A stretch of DNA of 64,000 bases. Origin: Certhia americana (taxonomy: Eukaryota; Chordata; Aves; Passeriformes; Certhiidae). How positions within the stretch are numbered: position 1 is the stretch's first letter; every line of letters starts with the position of its first letter. Location of the stretch: NCBI GenBank assembly GCA_018697195.1, contig CM031879.1:31756031-31820030 (forward strand). The letters are read 5' to 3'. The notes under the pieces are model-generated. The model was given only the letters and a program-made list of their open reading frames with translations. It was not told where the DNA came from and did not search any database. This document shows, piece by piece, positions 39,150 through 50,427 of this stretch. The translations under genes were made by a program, and so were the position numbers.

Positions 39150-39420
39150 AGGGGAGAAGGCGGAGAAGGAGGATGGCAGAGCCCACACTCCCTGGCCTGC
39201 TGAGGCTGCACCGGCGGCCGGCAGCGTGGCAAGGGCTGCTCAGCCTCGGGGCTGGCGCTCGTAAAAATGTCACCAGTGCACTTCCACTGTGAAAGGAGCT
39301 TTTATCTCCCCTTCCCACAGCCCCTTTCCAGCGGGTACGTGGGGCTGGGCCCGGCGGCTGCTGCTCGGCCTCCCCGCATGGCTGGACCCTAATGAGGTGT
39401 GTGCGGCTCTTGGCTGCAAG
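39150..39420. promoter_or_regulatory. Isolated CpG-rich block in intron 4 (candidate regulatory element or cryptic exon)
   Basis: I count about 15 CpG dinucleotides in roughly 270 bp, packed in motifs such as ccggcggccgg, ggcgctcg and cccggcgg. The surrounding intron is AT-rich and CpG-poor. Inside lies a possible exon: an acceptor ccttcccacag ending at 39320 and a donor-like GAG|gtgtgt at 39396/39397 enclose 76 nt. No protein domain is recognisable in any frame, on either strand. It could be an intragenic CpG island, a promoter for an antisense or alternative transcript, an enhancer, or a chance GC island. Function is inferred; the base composition is directly visible. Confidence 0.45.
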
Positions 39421-40552
39421 TTTTCAATCTCTTTCTTATTACTTCAAAGCTGCTGCTCTGAGGTTCAGACAAGTTTGATCACTTGGCAAAATCTCTCAGC
39501 TGGGATTCAAAAAGGAAGATGCTTTATTTTATTATCTATCGTTGTAGATAGATAGCTCTTCCCAAACTACTCTTGCCAGTGGCTTCGTGGTCAGAGCCAT
39601 AACACTTTTTTAAGTGATAAAGGATTGAAGGTGAACAACTTTGGCAGTTTCAAGTGGTATTTTTAGAGGGCAAAAATAGGAGAATAAAAATATAACAGGC
39701 CTTACTTTACTTTCTTTTTCATGTTATAAATTTGGGGGAGGGGGGGAAGGGAGGAGCAAAAGGTAAATGATGTGAGTTTGACCTTCATTTCAGAGCCTCT
39801 GTAGTGTTTCCTTACCCCGTTCTGGGAGACCATTGCTGTAGTCCTTCCCCTGCCACTCAGCATAAAATATATTGAGAAACTTGTGCCATTTCAAGTACCT
39901 CGAGGGCTCAAGGGAAAGGCAGATTCACTCAGGTTTACCTGTGTGGGCTCCAGTATCATTTTAGGCTTTTCCATCTCCAGTGCCACAAGAAAGCAGAGCT
40001 AACACAGTCACCTACAGTATTTCAGTGAAGTAGGCAGGTCTAAGGATTTTTAAGGTTGGCATCCTTCTTTTGCTCTTTGATCTAATTATGGACACAAATA
40101 TTGGTGATTAGAGACTATTGTTAGAGCCTCTGCTTGCCTTATGCTCCAATCTGGATTTTGGCTGTGAATTTGGCAGTGCAGAGCAGTTTACCACTCCTCC
40201 AGTTTACAGCATCCACAAGAGGTTTGTAAGAGCAGCTTCTCAAAGTTGGGGTCAGTCCAGCTGGGTTGTATATGTTTCTAACAGCACCACTGCCTTCTTT
40301 TTCTTAATATTTTATTTCCTTTCCACCAGAAATGTTTACATATTGTAGGGTTGAAGCTCTCCAAGACAAAATACATCTCTGTCAATGCTGCATAGCACCC
40401 GCAATTGCTTCAAGCACCATTTTCACTTGAGGTCTGTGCTTTGCAGACTTTAAATGGTGTTTCCTGCAAAATTCTTTCTGACCAGTAGTGAGATTTTGCT
40501 GAAGATTTTCAGTCTCCTTTTAATCACATGGGGAACAGATTTTTTCAAAGTG

Positions 40553-40574
40553 TTTTGACCTGCCTAGGTCAAAA
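40553..40574. promoter_or_regulatory. Everted AGGTCA repeat, possible nuclear-receptor site
   Basis: Perfect 9-nt arms TTTTGACCT and AGGTCAAAA flank the spacer gcct. This places two nuclear-receptor half-sites AGGTCA as an everted repeat with a 4-nt spacer. Receptor binding is inferred from the motif only. Confidence 0.4.
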
Positions 40575-41917
40575 AGGCACTTGCTGTACTCAGATGCCAA
40601 AACGCGTTTAAGAAATCTGGCCTGACGTAACTTAGACAGCTGAGTCTCAATTTCAAAAGGCTTCAGCCACACAGGCTTTGGCACTGAGTGACTTGCTGCC
40701 TTGCAGGAACCTCATTGCTGAGTTAATTTCAGGGCTTCTTTAAAATCCATGGCAAACTTGGGCACCTAAATCTGAGGTTCATTCAAGATTATCTTGAAAG
40801 AGAAAGAGAAATTGAGAGGCAGAACCTAAAGCAGTTACATTCAGGTTAACTAAATGTTAGTCAGCCTAAATTCCTGTTTCTGGAAGTTGTCAGTGTGAAC
40901 CCTCCTGGATTTAAACTCCTGTGTCAGATAAGCCCTTTCTCTCAAAGTGGCTAGAGGGACTCATTATCACTCCATTATATCAAACAGTTGTTCTAGTAGG
41001 AGATAAGCTAGGAGATAGAAAAATGGGTTTGATTCCCCCATAATCTAACAGGAAGAATAGACTTGAATCTATATTTTAAGTAAGTTGTTCTAACTTAAAG
41101 ATGAATGTCCTGTCCAGTCTTGTCCTGTCCTGTGGGAATCCTCCTAGGCCGTGTCTTGGTCCCCTCCAGTTATCTGAACCTGTTGCTTAAGGACCAAAAC
41201 TTGGCCAAGCCTGGCAAGACACTTCCTCCAGCAGAGGAAGGGGATCCGGAGAAGTGGTTTCTGTGTGCATAAGGATGGTTAACTCTCTCTGACCTCTACC
41301 AGCTGAGTCCCAGCACAGCCCCAGAAACTTCACTCTGGCTGCCTCAGCTAGTTCACTTCCTCCAACAGCTGGGGATGTGTATTATCCAGTAATCCCCATG
41401 AGCAGCCTTTTTGCTAGTCAAGCAGCACTACTCCAGCAGTAAAAGGAGAAGACACACTTAATTTGCTTACCGACTACGCAGCTAAAAAACCACAGGCTGG
41501 TGACCTGCAGGACCGCATCAGTTTTTGGCTTTATTTTCTCTACTCCCTTTCTGTCTTTCACAGAATAATTGATTATTTATATAAAAGTGGAGTGACTTTA
41601 ACAAAAGAAAGATGCATTTTCCATGCACAAAAGTTTAGGGAGGAGCCTTCTTCCTAGAAGGTGGAAAACCCATCTTGAAATATCTGTTTCAAATCAGACA
41701 GAATGGGTATTTCAAAACAAGTCTGTGTGTGAATTTCTAATCCAGTGCTATTGTGTACATGTACGCAGTTTTATTTAAATTAAAAAGTCTTATTTTTGTT
41801 GTCAGTTATACATTGCCTTGCCAAGTGTGAAAACTTTGAGGACATCACTAAGTCAAATTGATCTTTAGGATACTTTAGAGCTCTTAGACTGCTCCCAAAA
41901 GCACTAGGCAGCTCTGT

Positions 41918-41986
41918 CAATGCCCACCAGCAAGCACTTGGGCATTGGGAAAGTTAAGCAGCAGCTCAGCAAGGGTGCTTGCTGGT
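41918..41986. repeat. Two overlapping perfect inverted repeats
   Basis: CAATGCCC (41918-41925) pairs with GGGCATTG (41940-41947). ACCAGCAAGCA (41926-41936) pairs with TGCTTGCTGGT (41976-41986). The two pairings interlock and leave no linker, so they would be alternative hairpins rather than a true pseudoknot. Confidence 0.7.
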
Positions 41987-43712
41987 ATCTAAATATTGCT
42001 GTGCCGTCATGCTATGGCCAAATCTGTGGTCTTTTGAAGGCCAACATCTTTAGGTAACCAAGGGGGCTATTAAAGGCTAGGTCATTAGGAACTGACACAT
42101 TTAAAGCAGGAATGTTGGTTTCCAATCCCTACATCTCAACCCCAAACTGCCCCATCAGCTACACCTCTCTAATTTTCACTTTGTTTATATTTAATGTCAT
42201 TTAAGTACTGAAAATTTTACTTCCTTGAGGGGGGCCTGCCTGCTCACTGCTCCCAGGGCAGTCCCATTAGACATCGTAGACTTAGCCTATGATTCCAGAA
42301 ACAGTGGTAGGAGAAGGCGGGGGAGGGGGGTCTCAGAACTGCTCTGTAGTCAGAGTTTTTAACTGTCCTGTTAGGCACCAAGCTAAAGGATTTGTGCTCC
42401 TTCTAGCATGCTAGCAGTTGCAGTGCACAGCAATTGCTTGTTTGTTGTCTGGTTGACTTATATATGTTTAGATACAGAGCTTCTGCACTGAAATAATTCC
42501 CTAAAATAATTTTTTAATCTAGCAGTAAGAGGGGGTTGTATGGCCTTTTCTGTCTATGGTCATGGTGATCTCTTCTGCCCTAATAAATCCTTTCATTGTG
42601 ACATTTGAAGTATACCTGCAACAATTTGAGTTCTGAATCCATTAAGCTCTGCCTTACTGCTGAGTGGCACCTGTCACTGAACTCGCTAGTGTGCTTTGCA
42701 GAGAGTGCAGAGCTCAAGGCACCTGATCACACTCTAAGATTCATGGAGAGAAAACCTACTCTGAGTGTCTGTTAATGCTGTAAGAATTTCTGAAGCAGTT
42801 TGGTGTTTTGGGCTGTGGAGCAGTCAGGATGGCAGTGTCTCAGCTGGGCAGAGTCTGGGCCCTGGTGTCTGCTCTAGCAGTCATCTATTCCTATCTATAT
42901 ATTTCAGGGACTCCTCTGAAAATATTAGCTTGCATGCCAGGGGATTTCAGACATGTTAACAGCAGACAATGGTCCACAGTTTGCAAGTTGCTCTTGTCAG
43001 CAGTTCTTTTTGACATATCTATTCAAGCATACCCTCTTGGGCTTAGAAAGCAGCCAGCAAAATCTGTGCCAATAGCTAATACTTCATTATAAAATAAAAG
43101 CTCTAGCAAATTCAGAGTCTCCATATGCAGCATTACTGTGATCCTGCAGTTCATTTCACAAAATGGGCTTTAGTTTTTTTTAATCTGCAGATTCATGAGC
43201 AGAAAGGGAAAAAACTGAATTGCTAGTAAGTTTCATGGAGCCAGGACATTTAACCTTGAAGGTTTGCCCAGGGTATTAGAACAAAAGAAACGTTTTTACA
43301 AAAATGCTACAGTAACCTTTCTGCAGGTGGGGGAATGCTCATCTGGAATGCTCATCTCAAACACCAACAATTGTTTCAACATCAGGTTTTGTTGTTACCA
43401 GTTTGTGAGGGCCCACCAAAAAAAGAATGCAGAGAGCATACAAAGACCAAACTCTGTCTGTTCTTCAGGCCACTAGGGTGCTATTGGCTGCTTGTAATTC
43501 CAGAAAAATTAGTCTGCACAAATCAAATGTGGATCACCAAATGGAGGTCTTGGGCAGCAGGTAGAGTTACATTTCACCTGCACAGGATGTCATGGGAAAG
43601 AAGTCTCTTGGAATCAGGGGGTGACTTCGATCTGAAGATGCTGACATTTAAATACAATCATTTGTCGCACAGCTTCGTTCTGGATTGTACCACCTCTGAG
43701 GCTTAGCAATGA

Positions 43713-44035
43713 ATCACACAATCATAGAATCATTTGTGTTGGAAGGGAGCTCTGGAGATCAGCCAGTCCAGCCCCCCTGCCAAGGCAGGGTAACCTACAG
43801 CAGTTGACACAGGAACATGTCCAGGTGGGGCTTGAAAGTCTCCAGAGAGGGAGATTCCATGACCTCCCTGGACAGCCTGTTCCAGTGCTCTGCCACCCTC
43901 GGTGTGAAGAAGTTCTTCCTCAGGTTGAAGTGAAACTTATTGTGGTTTAGGAGCCATTGCTCCTCATCCTGTTGCTGGGCAGCACGAAAAGAGTCTGGCA
44001 CCAGCTTTTCCACAGCAGTGAGACTTCCAAAGCAG
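43713..44035 (-). mobile_element. CR1 LINE, 5'-truncated 3' end with ORF2 C-terminal remnant
   Basis: On the minus strand the fragment ends in the CR1 terminal signature (atgattctatgattgtgtga). Its last coding part reads RKNFFTPRVAEHWNRLSREV and continues ESPSLETFKPHLD, which is the C-terminal end of the CR1 ORF2 (endonuclease/reverse transcriptase) polyprotein. Only about 320 bp remain. The 5' side loses CR1 similarity near 44035, after the ggaaaagctggtgccagact block. This is the usual product of incomplete reverse transcription. It lies antisense in HMGA2 intron 4 and is non-functional. Confidence 0.93.
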
Positions 44036-47000
44036 AGATTCAGCTTCACAGTTCTGGAGAGGGTACATAAGTCCACACTTCTTGACGCAGTTATTCTGTG
44101 CCCATTGGGTGTCCCAGGGTATCAGAGGCATCCACACAGAGAAGGAGGGCATGACCAGGAGACCAGCACCTTTCTGGCTTATCTTACCAAATGAGATATC
44201 TAGGGCATCTAAATCAGCCTGAGGTGCTATCTTCAGGCAACCAGATTCCACCAAGGTTTTCATATTTTAAAATTCTGTATTGGCTAGTCCAAATAAACAT
44301 TCTGGCTACTTACAGCACTTCTAACTGAAACCTTCTGTTGTGTCTCACGTTCCTTGTTACCTTCACCAATGTTAAATCAGTGCTAACAACAGTGATACCA
44401 ATCCCCTGCGAGCTCTTACGAGGGAAGATACCTGCTGTCAGTCATTACAAAGTATTTGTCCTTTCCTGCTGGAGGCCAGCCTCAGTGAGAGACGGGCGTC
44501 CAGGCTAGTGTCCACATCTGCCAGCCCCTTGCTAGTGATGTCCCCCAAGAAAAGTCTCCTTTAGGAGCTTTGGAGAAAGCCACCTTGCAGCTCTCTTTTG
44601 GGAGAGACACCAACACCCTATCACTCCCCACCTGACAGGGCAGTTACAGCAGCTAAGGGTGGAAATGGCTCAGTGTGCTTGCTGCCTTTGTCATGCGATA
44701 CCATGCTGTGTCCTATAGCAGCTCAGGATAAACATACCCATGTGTGGGACCCGTGGATGACTCAGGACAGCATGTGCCAAGTAAAACTGCCTCTGCAGCA
44801 GGTCCCTGTGGCAATCAGCCCCTGAGGATACATGTATGGGGATGCACACATGGAGGCATGGGGAGTCATCTGGGATATTGTCTTAGCAGCAGGAGTAAAC
44901 CTGAACTGTGCATATGAGTACTTAGCCTGTTCTTCGAATATTTGTCCTATTCTCTGTGAGCCCTTCTTGGCTGTGGCTTCCCTGTTAGCCAGATCCAAAC
45001 TGGTTTGAAACTTTTTCAGGTTTCTCTTTGTAGTCTGCTGGCCCAACCTCTCACTAGTTTGCTGCAGCAGAAAACAAATAACGTGGGAAGTAGCCATTCA
45101 AGGCAAAACTGGGTCGGTGCACATTTATGGTCAATTAACACGTCACCATTCTGCCTCCACAACTAAAGTGAACGCACCTAAGAAGTGATAAAAACTGCTG
45201 TGTAACACAAAACTTTTGCTTCTTGGCTGAGTGCATCCTGTGATGTTATTGCTGAATTTATGCTCTGCATGGCTATCACAATCTGACTTGGATTTCTAAT
45301 GTCTGCTCTAAGGACCATGCTTTCCTTCTTAATTTGTTTCCTTCTCTTCAACTTTATCTGAAGCACATCTGGACTTACAAAGTATTTAATTTCAGCCCCA
45401 ATTCCTCCTTCAACTTTTGACTCAGGGACTAAGACACATGGCTATGCCATTGACCTTGGCAGGTCCTTGGCAAGGACTTGCAAGCGCCTGGAGGGTGCTT
45501 ACTTCTGGTCAGCATCCTTCCCCTGAGGCATCCAGTGCCCTGACAGTGCCAAACAATACACTTCAGGGAATCTCTGGCTGAAATGACTCAGCACAGAGCC
45601 AGTTTTCAACTTACACAGTTTTCAAAATGCCTGCCCCACTCTCCATCATTTGGAAACTGTGGGGGTGGGGGTGGGGGGTGCTGTAGAGGGCTGAGGGTCC
45701 CAGCTGCCCAGTTTCCTGATATTTGCAACCAGTTTTTCACAAGTGCAAAAACATCCCTCTCTGTTCCTGCATTATACATCTGTATTTTGTCTTCCTGAAC
45801 CTATCTCTACTCACTTCTTCCTTTGGGTCCCGCCCTGTATATATGTCTGATTTGCAGAATCCCTTTGTTTGAATTGTAAGTGCTTCAGAGCAGCAGTCAT
45901 TTCTCCATCAGTGTCTTGACAAGAAGCTTACATGATTGGCTTAAAACTGAGCTATCTTAGGCTTTTGCAAGGAATGAAAAATCTGATTCCTTTGAAAAGC
46001 TTTTCTTCATGAAAAAAGTATTTCCCAACACTGATGTGAATTTGAAGTCTGACATTCTCAAATATTTTTATTATTTACATATTTGGAGGGGTTAGCTTGA
46101 TTTTTAGTTTCTCATCCTTCCCAGTACAGCAGGTACACATATTTGCACATACATGTCCAGGTGAGAGAAAGTGCTTTCACTCTATGAACATATATAAATG
46201 TATGAAGGAAGAGCTTCTCATTAATTTTCTTGGTCACTACAGCCAGGGTTACTAGGGAAAAAAAAATACTGTGAGATTCATAGTAAAAATCACTAGAGTG
46301 GACAACTTTTTAACTAAAAAGAGCTCTCTTGTGGACACCCTGGCTGAGCTCTGAAGTACGTCCTTTCACATACTTTGCCTCTCCCCCATCGTTCTTAACT
46401 CTGTGATCGGAAGTCTACCTTCGTGGAAAATGAGTTCATCAGGTTTCAGTAGTCTGACAAGCCAAGCATAAAACAAAGAGAGATGCTGCTCCACACCCAC
46501 ACTTGTGCTGCTGTCTTCCAGGAAATGATAATCAGAGACTCAGGGCTGACCACAATGCTGTAAGAAATTAAACATGTGATCATCACCAAATACCAAAACA
46601 CGTCTACCTGTATTATGTTAAGAGCACAGAACCCACAGTCATAATTTTTTAACTGAAATACTTGGCTTGGAGGCAAAACTGGGGTTTGCCGCAGTCGTTC
46701 CGAGTTCTGAATTACCGAGGCTCAAACCAACATTTTGCTGTGTCTCTCCACATGCAGCCCAAAGTAGCCCTCCAGTAGGTGCTTGAAAATACCATTTTTC
46801 TTCTTGACTGAAATGTTGTAACAGTCCTGTTCTGCACAGAAGATAAGCAGGAAAAATGCATTATACATTAATGGGATTTGATGGAGTGTGAGCTCAGTTT
46901 CCCCAGTGCCACCAGAGACAGAGTAAAATTTGCTTGATCATTTCATGAGTTGAAAATTATTTTTGTTGCAGCATTGTGAATATAACCCAGCTACAAGTGG

Positions 47001-48427
47001 ACAGTAGTTTTTGTGAGGAAAAAATTGTTTGTCTGTGTGATAGATCAGTGTCATCTGGAATTTAAGAATTGAAAATTCAAGGTCAGAGGGCAGCCAACAC
47101 TTGATTTTGCTCTCTCTCCTCTATCCATTGCTTTGATCATACTACATCTTTCTTTGTGCCTGGTGCTCGAGAGAGTACCCCAGGGTCATGGCCTGTTTCC
47201 TTGTCAAGAGGTATAAACCTACTGGCCTAAATATCTGAGGCCCAAGCTTTAGCAGGGGTGGGGGCATGAAGGAAGAGGGGGGAGCATTTCCTTCATGCTT
47301 TTCACTTTTCCCACATAACCCAAAGCAGACTAAACAAAACCAGTGTGAAATCTCATGGCTTGATGCTGCTATGGTTATATTTTTTAAGCTGTCATCCGTT
47401 CATTTATAGTTATGTTTATTCCCTGGATTTACAGCTTTTTTTCAGCCTTTTCTTGCAAGGAGGTGCAGGGGGAGGTCGAAACCTTTTGAAAGGGGATTGC
47501 AGTAAGCAGTGGCCTATGATTAAAGCACTGTGTTTTTCCTTGATGCCGCTCCTCTGCAGCAGTGTCACACATGGTAGCATTTAGGAGCCCTTCACAGCTG
47601 AGGTGTTTCAAACACTAATGAATGGAAATTTGGTCGTATAAGGCAGGCAAGCTTTAAGGCAAGCTTTGCTGAATGGTGTACTGTAGTGGCCTGGGAAAGG
47701 AAAAGAGTTATAAATTGTGTCAGTTAGCCACCCAGACAAAATGAAGCCATGTGGAAAATCAAATCTATTAAAGTATGAAGACTGTTAAAAGCTGTTTTAA
47801 GCTGATCATTCTTCAAAGGTCTCAGTTGGCTGAGGGGGTGAATTCCTCTTCTTCCTAGATCTTTTTCACGTGCTGTCTTAGGCAGTGATGTTCAGTGTTT
47901 AATAAAAAACAGCTTTTCATTGAGAGCCCTTTTTATTAGAAATGTTAGTTGCCCCCAGTTCACCACCTATGTCCTGAAAGGTACTGAACATTTGTTTAAA
48001 AAGCAGAGTACAAACGTCACATTTGGTCAGGCTTGGTGAAGGCAAACACAAAGCAGCACTAGGGTCAGTGAGGAGAAGGCGGCTTCCCAGAGCAACTGCT
48101 TAGAATTGGATATGTTCTCAAAATGCTTTCCATTTTCTAGCTGCCCATGTCTGCTGGCTGTAAGAGGCCCATGACAATGCATGGCACAGAACACTTTTTC
48201 TTGACATCTCCTGGAGTAGAAAAAAACCTGTCAAGGCAAGGTGGGGGGATCAGAGAGCAGGGTACCTTCCCTTCCTCCCTGGGGTGGCTTCTTGAGATGT
48301 CATAGGAACTGTAGAGGGCATTTTATCAGCTCAGGAGGTAATTGTCAGCTGCGTGAGGGACAACTGAGCTGGCAGCCTGAGATGTATGGTCACCACGGTA
48401 TTTATTATTCCTATTTGTGTATTCTAG

Positions 48428-48475
48428 GAAGAGACTGAAGAAACGTCCTCACAAGAGTCTGCAGAAGAAGATTAG
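48428..48475 (+). CDS. HMGA2: HMGA2 terminal exon 5, coding part (acidic tail and stop)
   Basis: After the acceptor attctag (ending 48427) the frame reads EETEETSSQESAEED and then TAG at 48473-48475. This is the acidic, Ser/Thr-rich C-terminal tail of HMGA2, and as I remember it the residues match the human protein. The phase-0 junction joins directly to exon 4 (..KKPAQ|EETEE..). The Ser/Thr residues near acidic residues fit casein-kinase-2 sites known in the family; the tail modulates DNA binding and protein contacts. The first let-7 site begins only 21 nt after the stop. The coding sequence shows no break. Confidence 0.97.
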   Translation, partial: EETEETSSQESAEED

Positions 48476-48495
48476 GAGATCACACCATGCAATTT

Positions 48496-48503
48496 CTACC
48501 TCA
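48496..48503 (+). promoter_or_regulatory. HMGA2: let-7/miR-98 site 1 (8mer)
   Basis: CTACCTCA is fully complementary to let-7 seed positions 2-8 plus the A opposite position 1, the strongest canonical class. It begins 21 nt after the stop codon; sites very near the stop can be less effective because of ribosomes. Confidence 0.85.
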
Positions 48504-49523
48504 TCAGCAGCTGGGTCTTTTGAAGGGAGAAGACACTGCCTTGACCACTTACTTTCTATTGCCATGGTCTTTCCACTTTTGCCTGGGGGAGAAAAAAAAT
48601 CACTTAACCTTTAAAAGGATTTGACTAATCATCTTCTTTGTAATCCCTTCACAGTCCCAGGTCTAGTGAAAAACTGCTGTAACACAGAGGGGACACAGAT
48701 TAAGGATGCAACTTTTAATTACTGTTTTCTTTTTTCCTAACCTACTAATAGTTTATTTGAGCTGCTAAGTAAGGGTGAATGGGTCAAGAAGAGCTCCAAA
48801 TCAGGTTTATGTCATTCACTGCACTGCATATAGACAAGAAACTTGTAACATAGTCATTATAATGGACATTGAAATAGGAAAGGCTGGGTGTGTAACACTT
48901 ACGCCTTGCAACACTTCCAGCAACCCACTCCCTACTTAGTGAACTCCCTGTTTTAGAACACCAAAGATAGGGGATAGATACTATTCTTTTTCTTTTGTAA
49001 CCTTCTTGTAGACTTGTACTTGATTTTATTTTTTTTAAGACTTACTATTATTTTGGGAAAAAAAAATGAAAGCTGATCTTTCATTTCATCCAGCTGGTAA
49101 TCAGAAGAAGGAAATCAACATGAAAAAGGTACATTCATTTTGAAAAAGGGAAGAAAGACAAAGATACGTTGTATGGTTACAGATACAAACATATCAGCAG
49201 AAGCAGTAGTAAACAAAATGAATAGTCCTTATCATCTAGATAATAGGGAGCCAGGGAGTTGGCTTTCTTAGAGTCAGGAGTTTTCTATGGAAACAAAAAT
49301 GACTGACACCACTCTTAAGCCATTAATAAGTAAGTCTTTATTGATTAAAGTGTTTTAAAACATACAGAAAGGTACCTAGAAATTAATCATAAATTTATCT
49401 GAACGAAAATAATCCAGATTTTTGCTTAGTTTTTACTAATTCCACTTGCCCTATACCAGTATTTTGAAAGAATTGAATCTTTCCTCATTATTCATCAGTC
49501 ACAATGTAAGAACGGACACCATG

Positions 49524-49530
49524 TACCTCA
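49524..49530 (+). promoter_or_regulatory. HMGA2: let-7/miR-98 site 2 (7mer-A1)
   Basis: TACCTCA matches seed positions 2-7 with A at position 1. Confidence 0.65.
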
Positions 49531-49672
49531 GCTAAGCTCGTGCATTACTTTAAGCAATGTATTTTGACATAGGATGGTTCACTGAGCACCTCTTTGCCAG
49601 TGGCTTTTCTCCATCTTTTCATTCAAAGCAGCACTTTTAGCACCAGATGCAATATTACCCCACTATTCAATA

Positions 49673-49679
49673 CTACCTC
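49673..49679 (+). promoter_or_regulatory. HMGA2: let-7/miR-98 site 3 (7mer-m8)
   Basis: CTACCTC matches seed positions 2-8; the following base is T. Confidence 0.75.
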
Positions 49680-49880
49680 TGATTTTTACAAATAACTCAA
49701 CAGATTGATAAATACATGCTGCTATACACATTCAATGCAGGAAATTTTTTACCAGGTAGATAATCATGAGTATCTGCATTTTCCCCTTATTTCTATTTCA
49801 ACCTTTTTTGCAGTTAAGGAAGCAATGTCTTTTTGTGTTTCAGCATGACTATGTGTTTTTCTTTCACTTGGTTTGTTTGA

Positions 49881-49902
49881 TTTTTTTTTTTTTTTTTTTT
49901 TT
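49881..49902 (+). repeat. HMGA2: T22 homopolymer within the 3'UTR
   Basis: Twenty-two T are followed by a GT-rich stretch (tgtgtgggttttttggtttt). In the mRNA this makes a long U-rich segment that could bind U-rich-binding proteins. The run length is likely variable. Confidence 0.9.
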
Positions 49903-50096
49903 GTGTGGGTTTTTTGGTTTTGGTTTTATTTTATGTACTTTCTCTATTCTCTGCTAGACTTCTGTGTAATGTACTGTTAACTTGAATATATTTTTGTATT
50001 GAATTGCTGATAGGTTTGTGAGGATAATTTTCTTCAAGGACACTACATGACAGAAAAAATTTAGCTGTAAAGTTTAAATATTACTGTCCAAGTTTG

Positions 50097-50103
50097 TACC
50101 TCA
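50097..50103 (+). promoter_or_regulatory. HMGA2: let-7/miR-98 site 4 (7mer-A1)
   Basis: TACCTCA lies 49 nt upstream of site 5. Confidence 0.65.
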
Positions 50104-50145
50104 AATGAATTGTTTAAAGAAGTGGACTAATTGATTGACAAAGAC

Positions 50146-50152
50146 CTACCTC
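50146..50152 (+). promoter_or_regulatory. HMGA2: let-7/miR-98 site 5 (7mer-m8)
   Basis: CTACCTC in the context gacctacctccag gives a seed 2-8 match. Confidence 0.75.
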
Positions 50153-50301
50153 CAGACTTTAAATGGAATGAACTTGTTACTTTCAGCATTAGTTTTGAGA
50201 CGTTTGAAACAGTTAGGACTGCAACTAATCCCTAATTCAAAATTATTTTTGTAAAATAACTTGTGTAAAATGAACACATTTAAAATTACTTTCGTATTAA
50301 A

Positions 50302-50307
50302 AATAAA
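50302..50307 (+). terminator. HMGA2: Internal polyadenylation signal AATAAA
   Basis: A canonical AATAAA sits inside an A-rich stretch. Use of this signal would give a 3'UTR of about 1.85 kb that keeps let-7 sites 1-5 and drops sites 6-7. The A-rich surroundings also make it a risk for oligo-dT internal priming, so transcript ends mapped here need care. Confidence 0.4.
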
Positions 50308-50427
50308 AAAATGAACAAAAAAAACCTTCAAAGAAACTTGAAGCTTTGTAGGTGGGAAGCAACAAGCTCAGCTTTTGCATAATGCAATCACAAATATGTG
50401 TTTTTAAAAAAAATTAGTAGATTGTAA

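Larger units (their letters stand above)
28765..48427 (+). other. HMGA2: HMGA2 intron 4
   Basis: This is a 19,663-nt phase-0 intron with a gtaagc donor at 28765 and a pyrimidine-rich acceptor ending attctag at 48427. It is AT-rich and holds no recognisable exon of another gene. Features that stand out are a 20-nt tandem repeat (32381-32440), a TA run (32710-32730), a G-quadruplex motif (38916-38936), a CpG-rich block (39150-39420), an everted AGGTCA pair (40553-40574), overlapping inverted repeats (41918-41986) and a CR1 tail (43713-44035). Between these I see nothing recognisable. In human tumours, rearrangements that break in introns 3-4 separate the AT-hooks from the tail and 3'UTR. Confidence 0.93.

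Noticed and set aside
42318..42330. gcgggggaggggggtc as a quadruplex
   Set aside because: Only two runs of three or more G with a single-base separator; no further G-runs close by.
43964..44263. 99-codon minus-strand frame extending left into the CR1 tail
   Set aside because: Its end overlaps the CR1 fragment in a non-ORF2 frame and the remainder has no recognisable identity.
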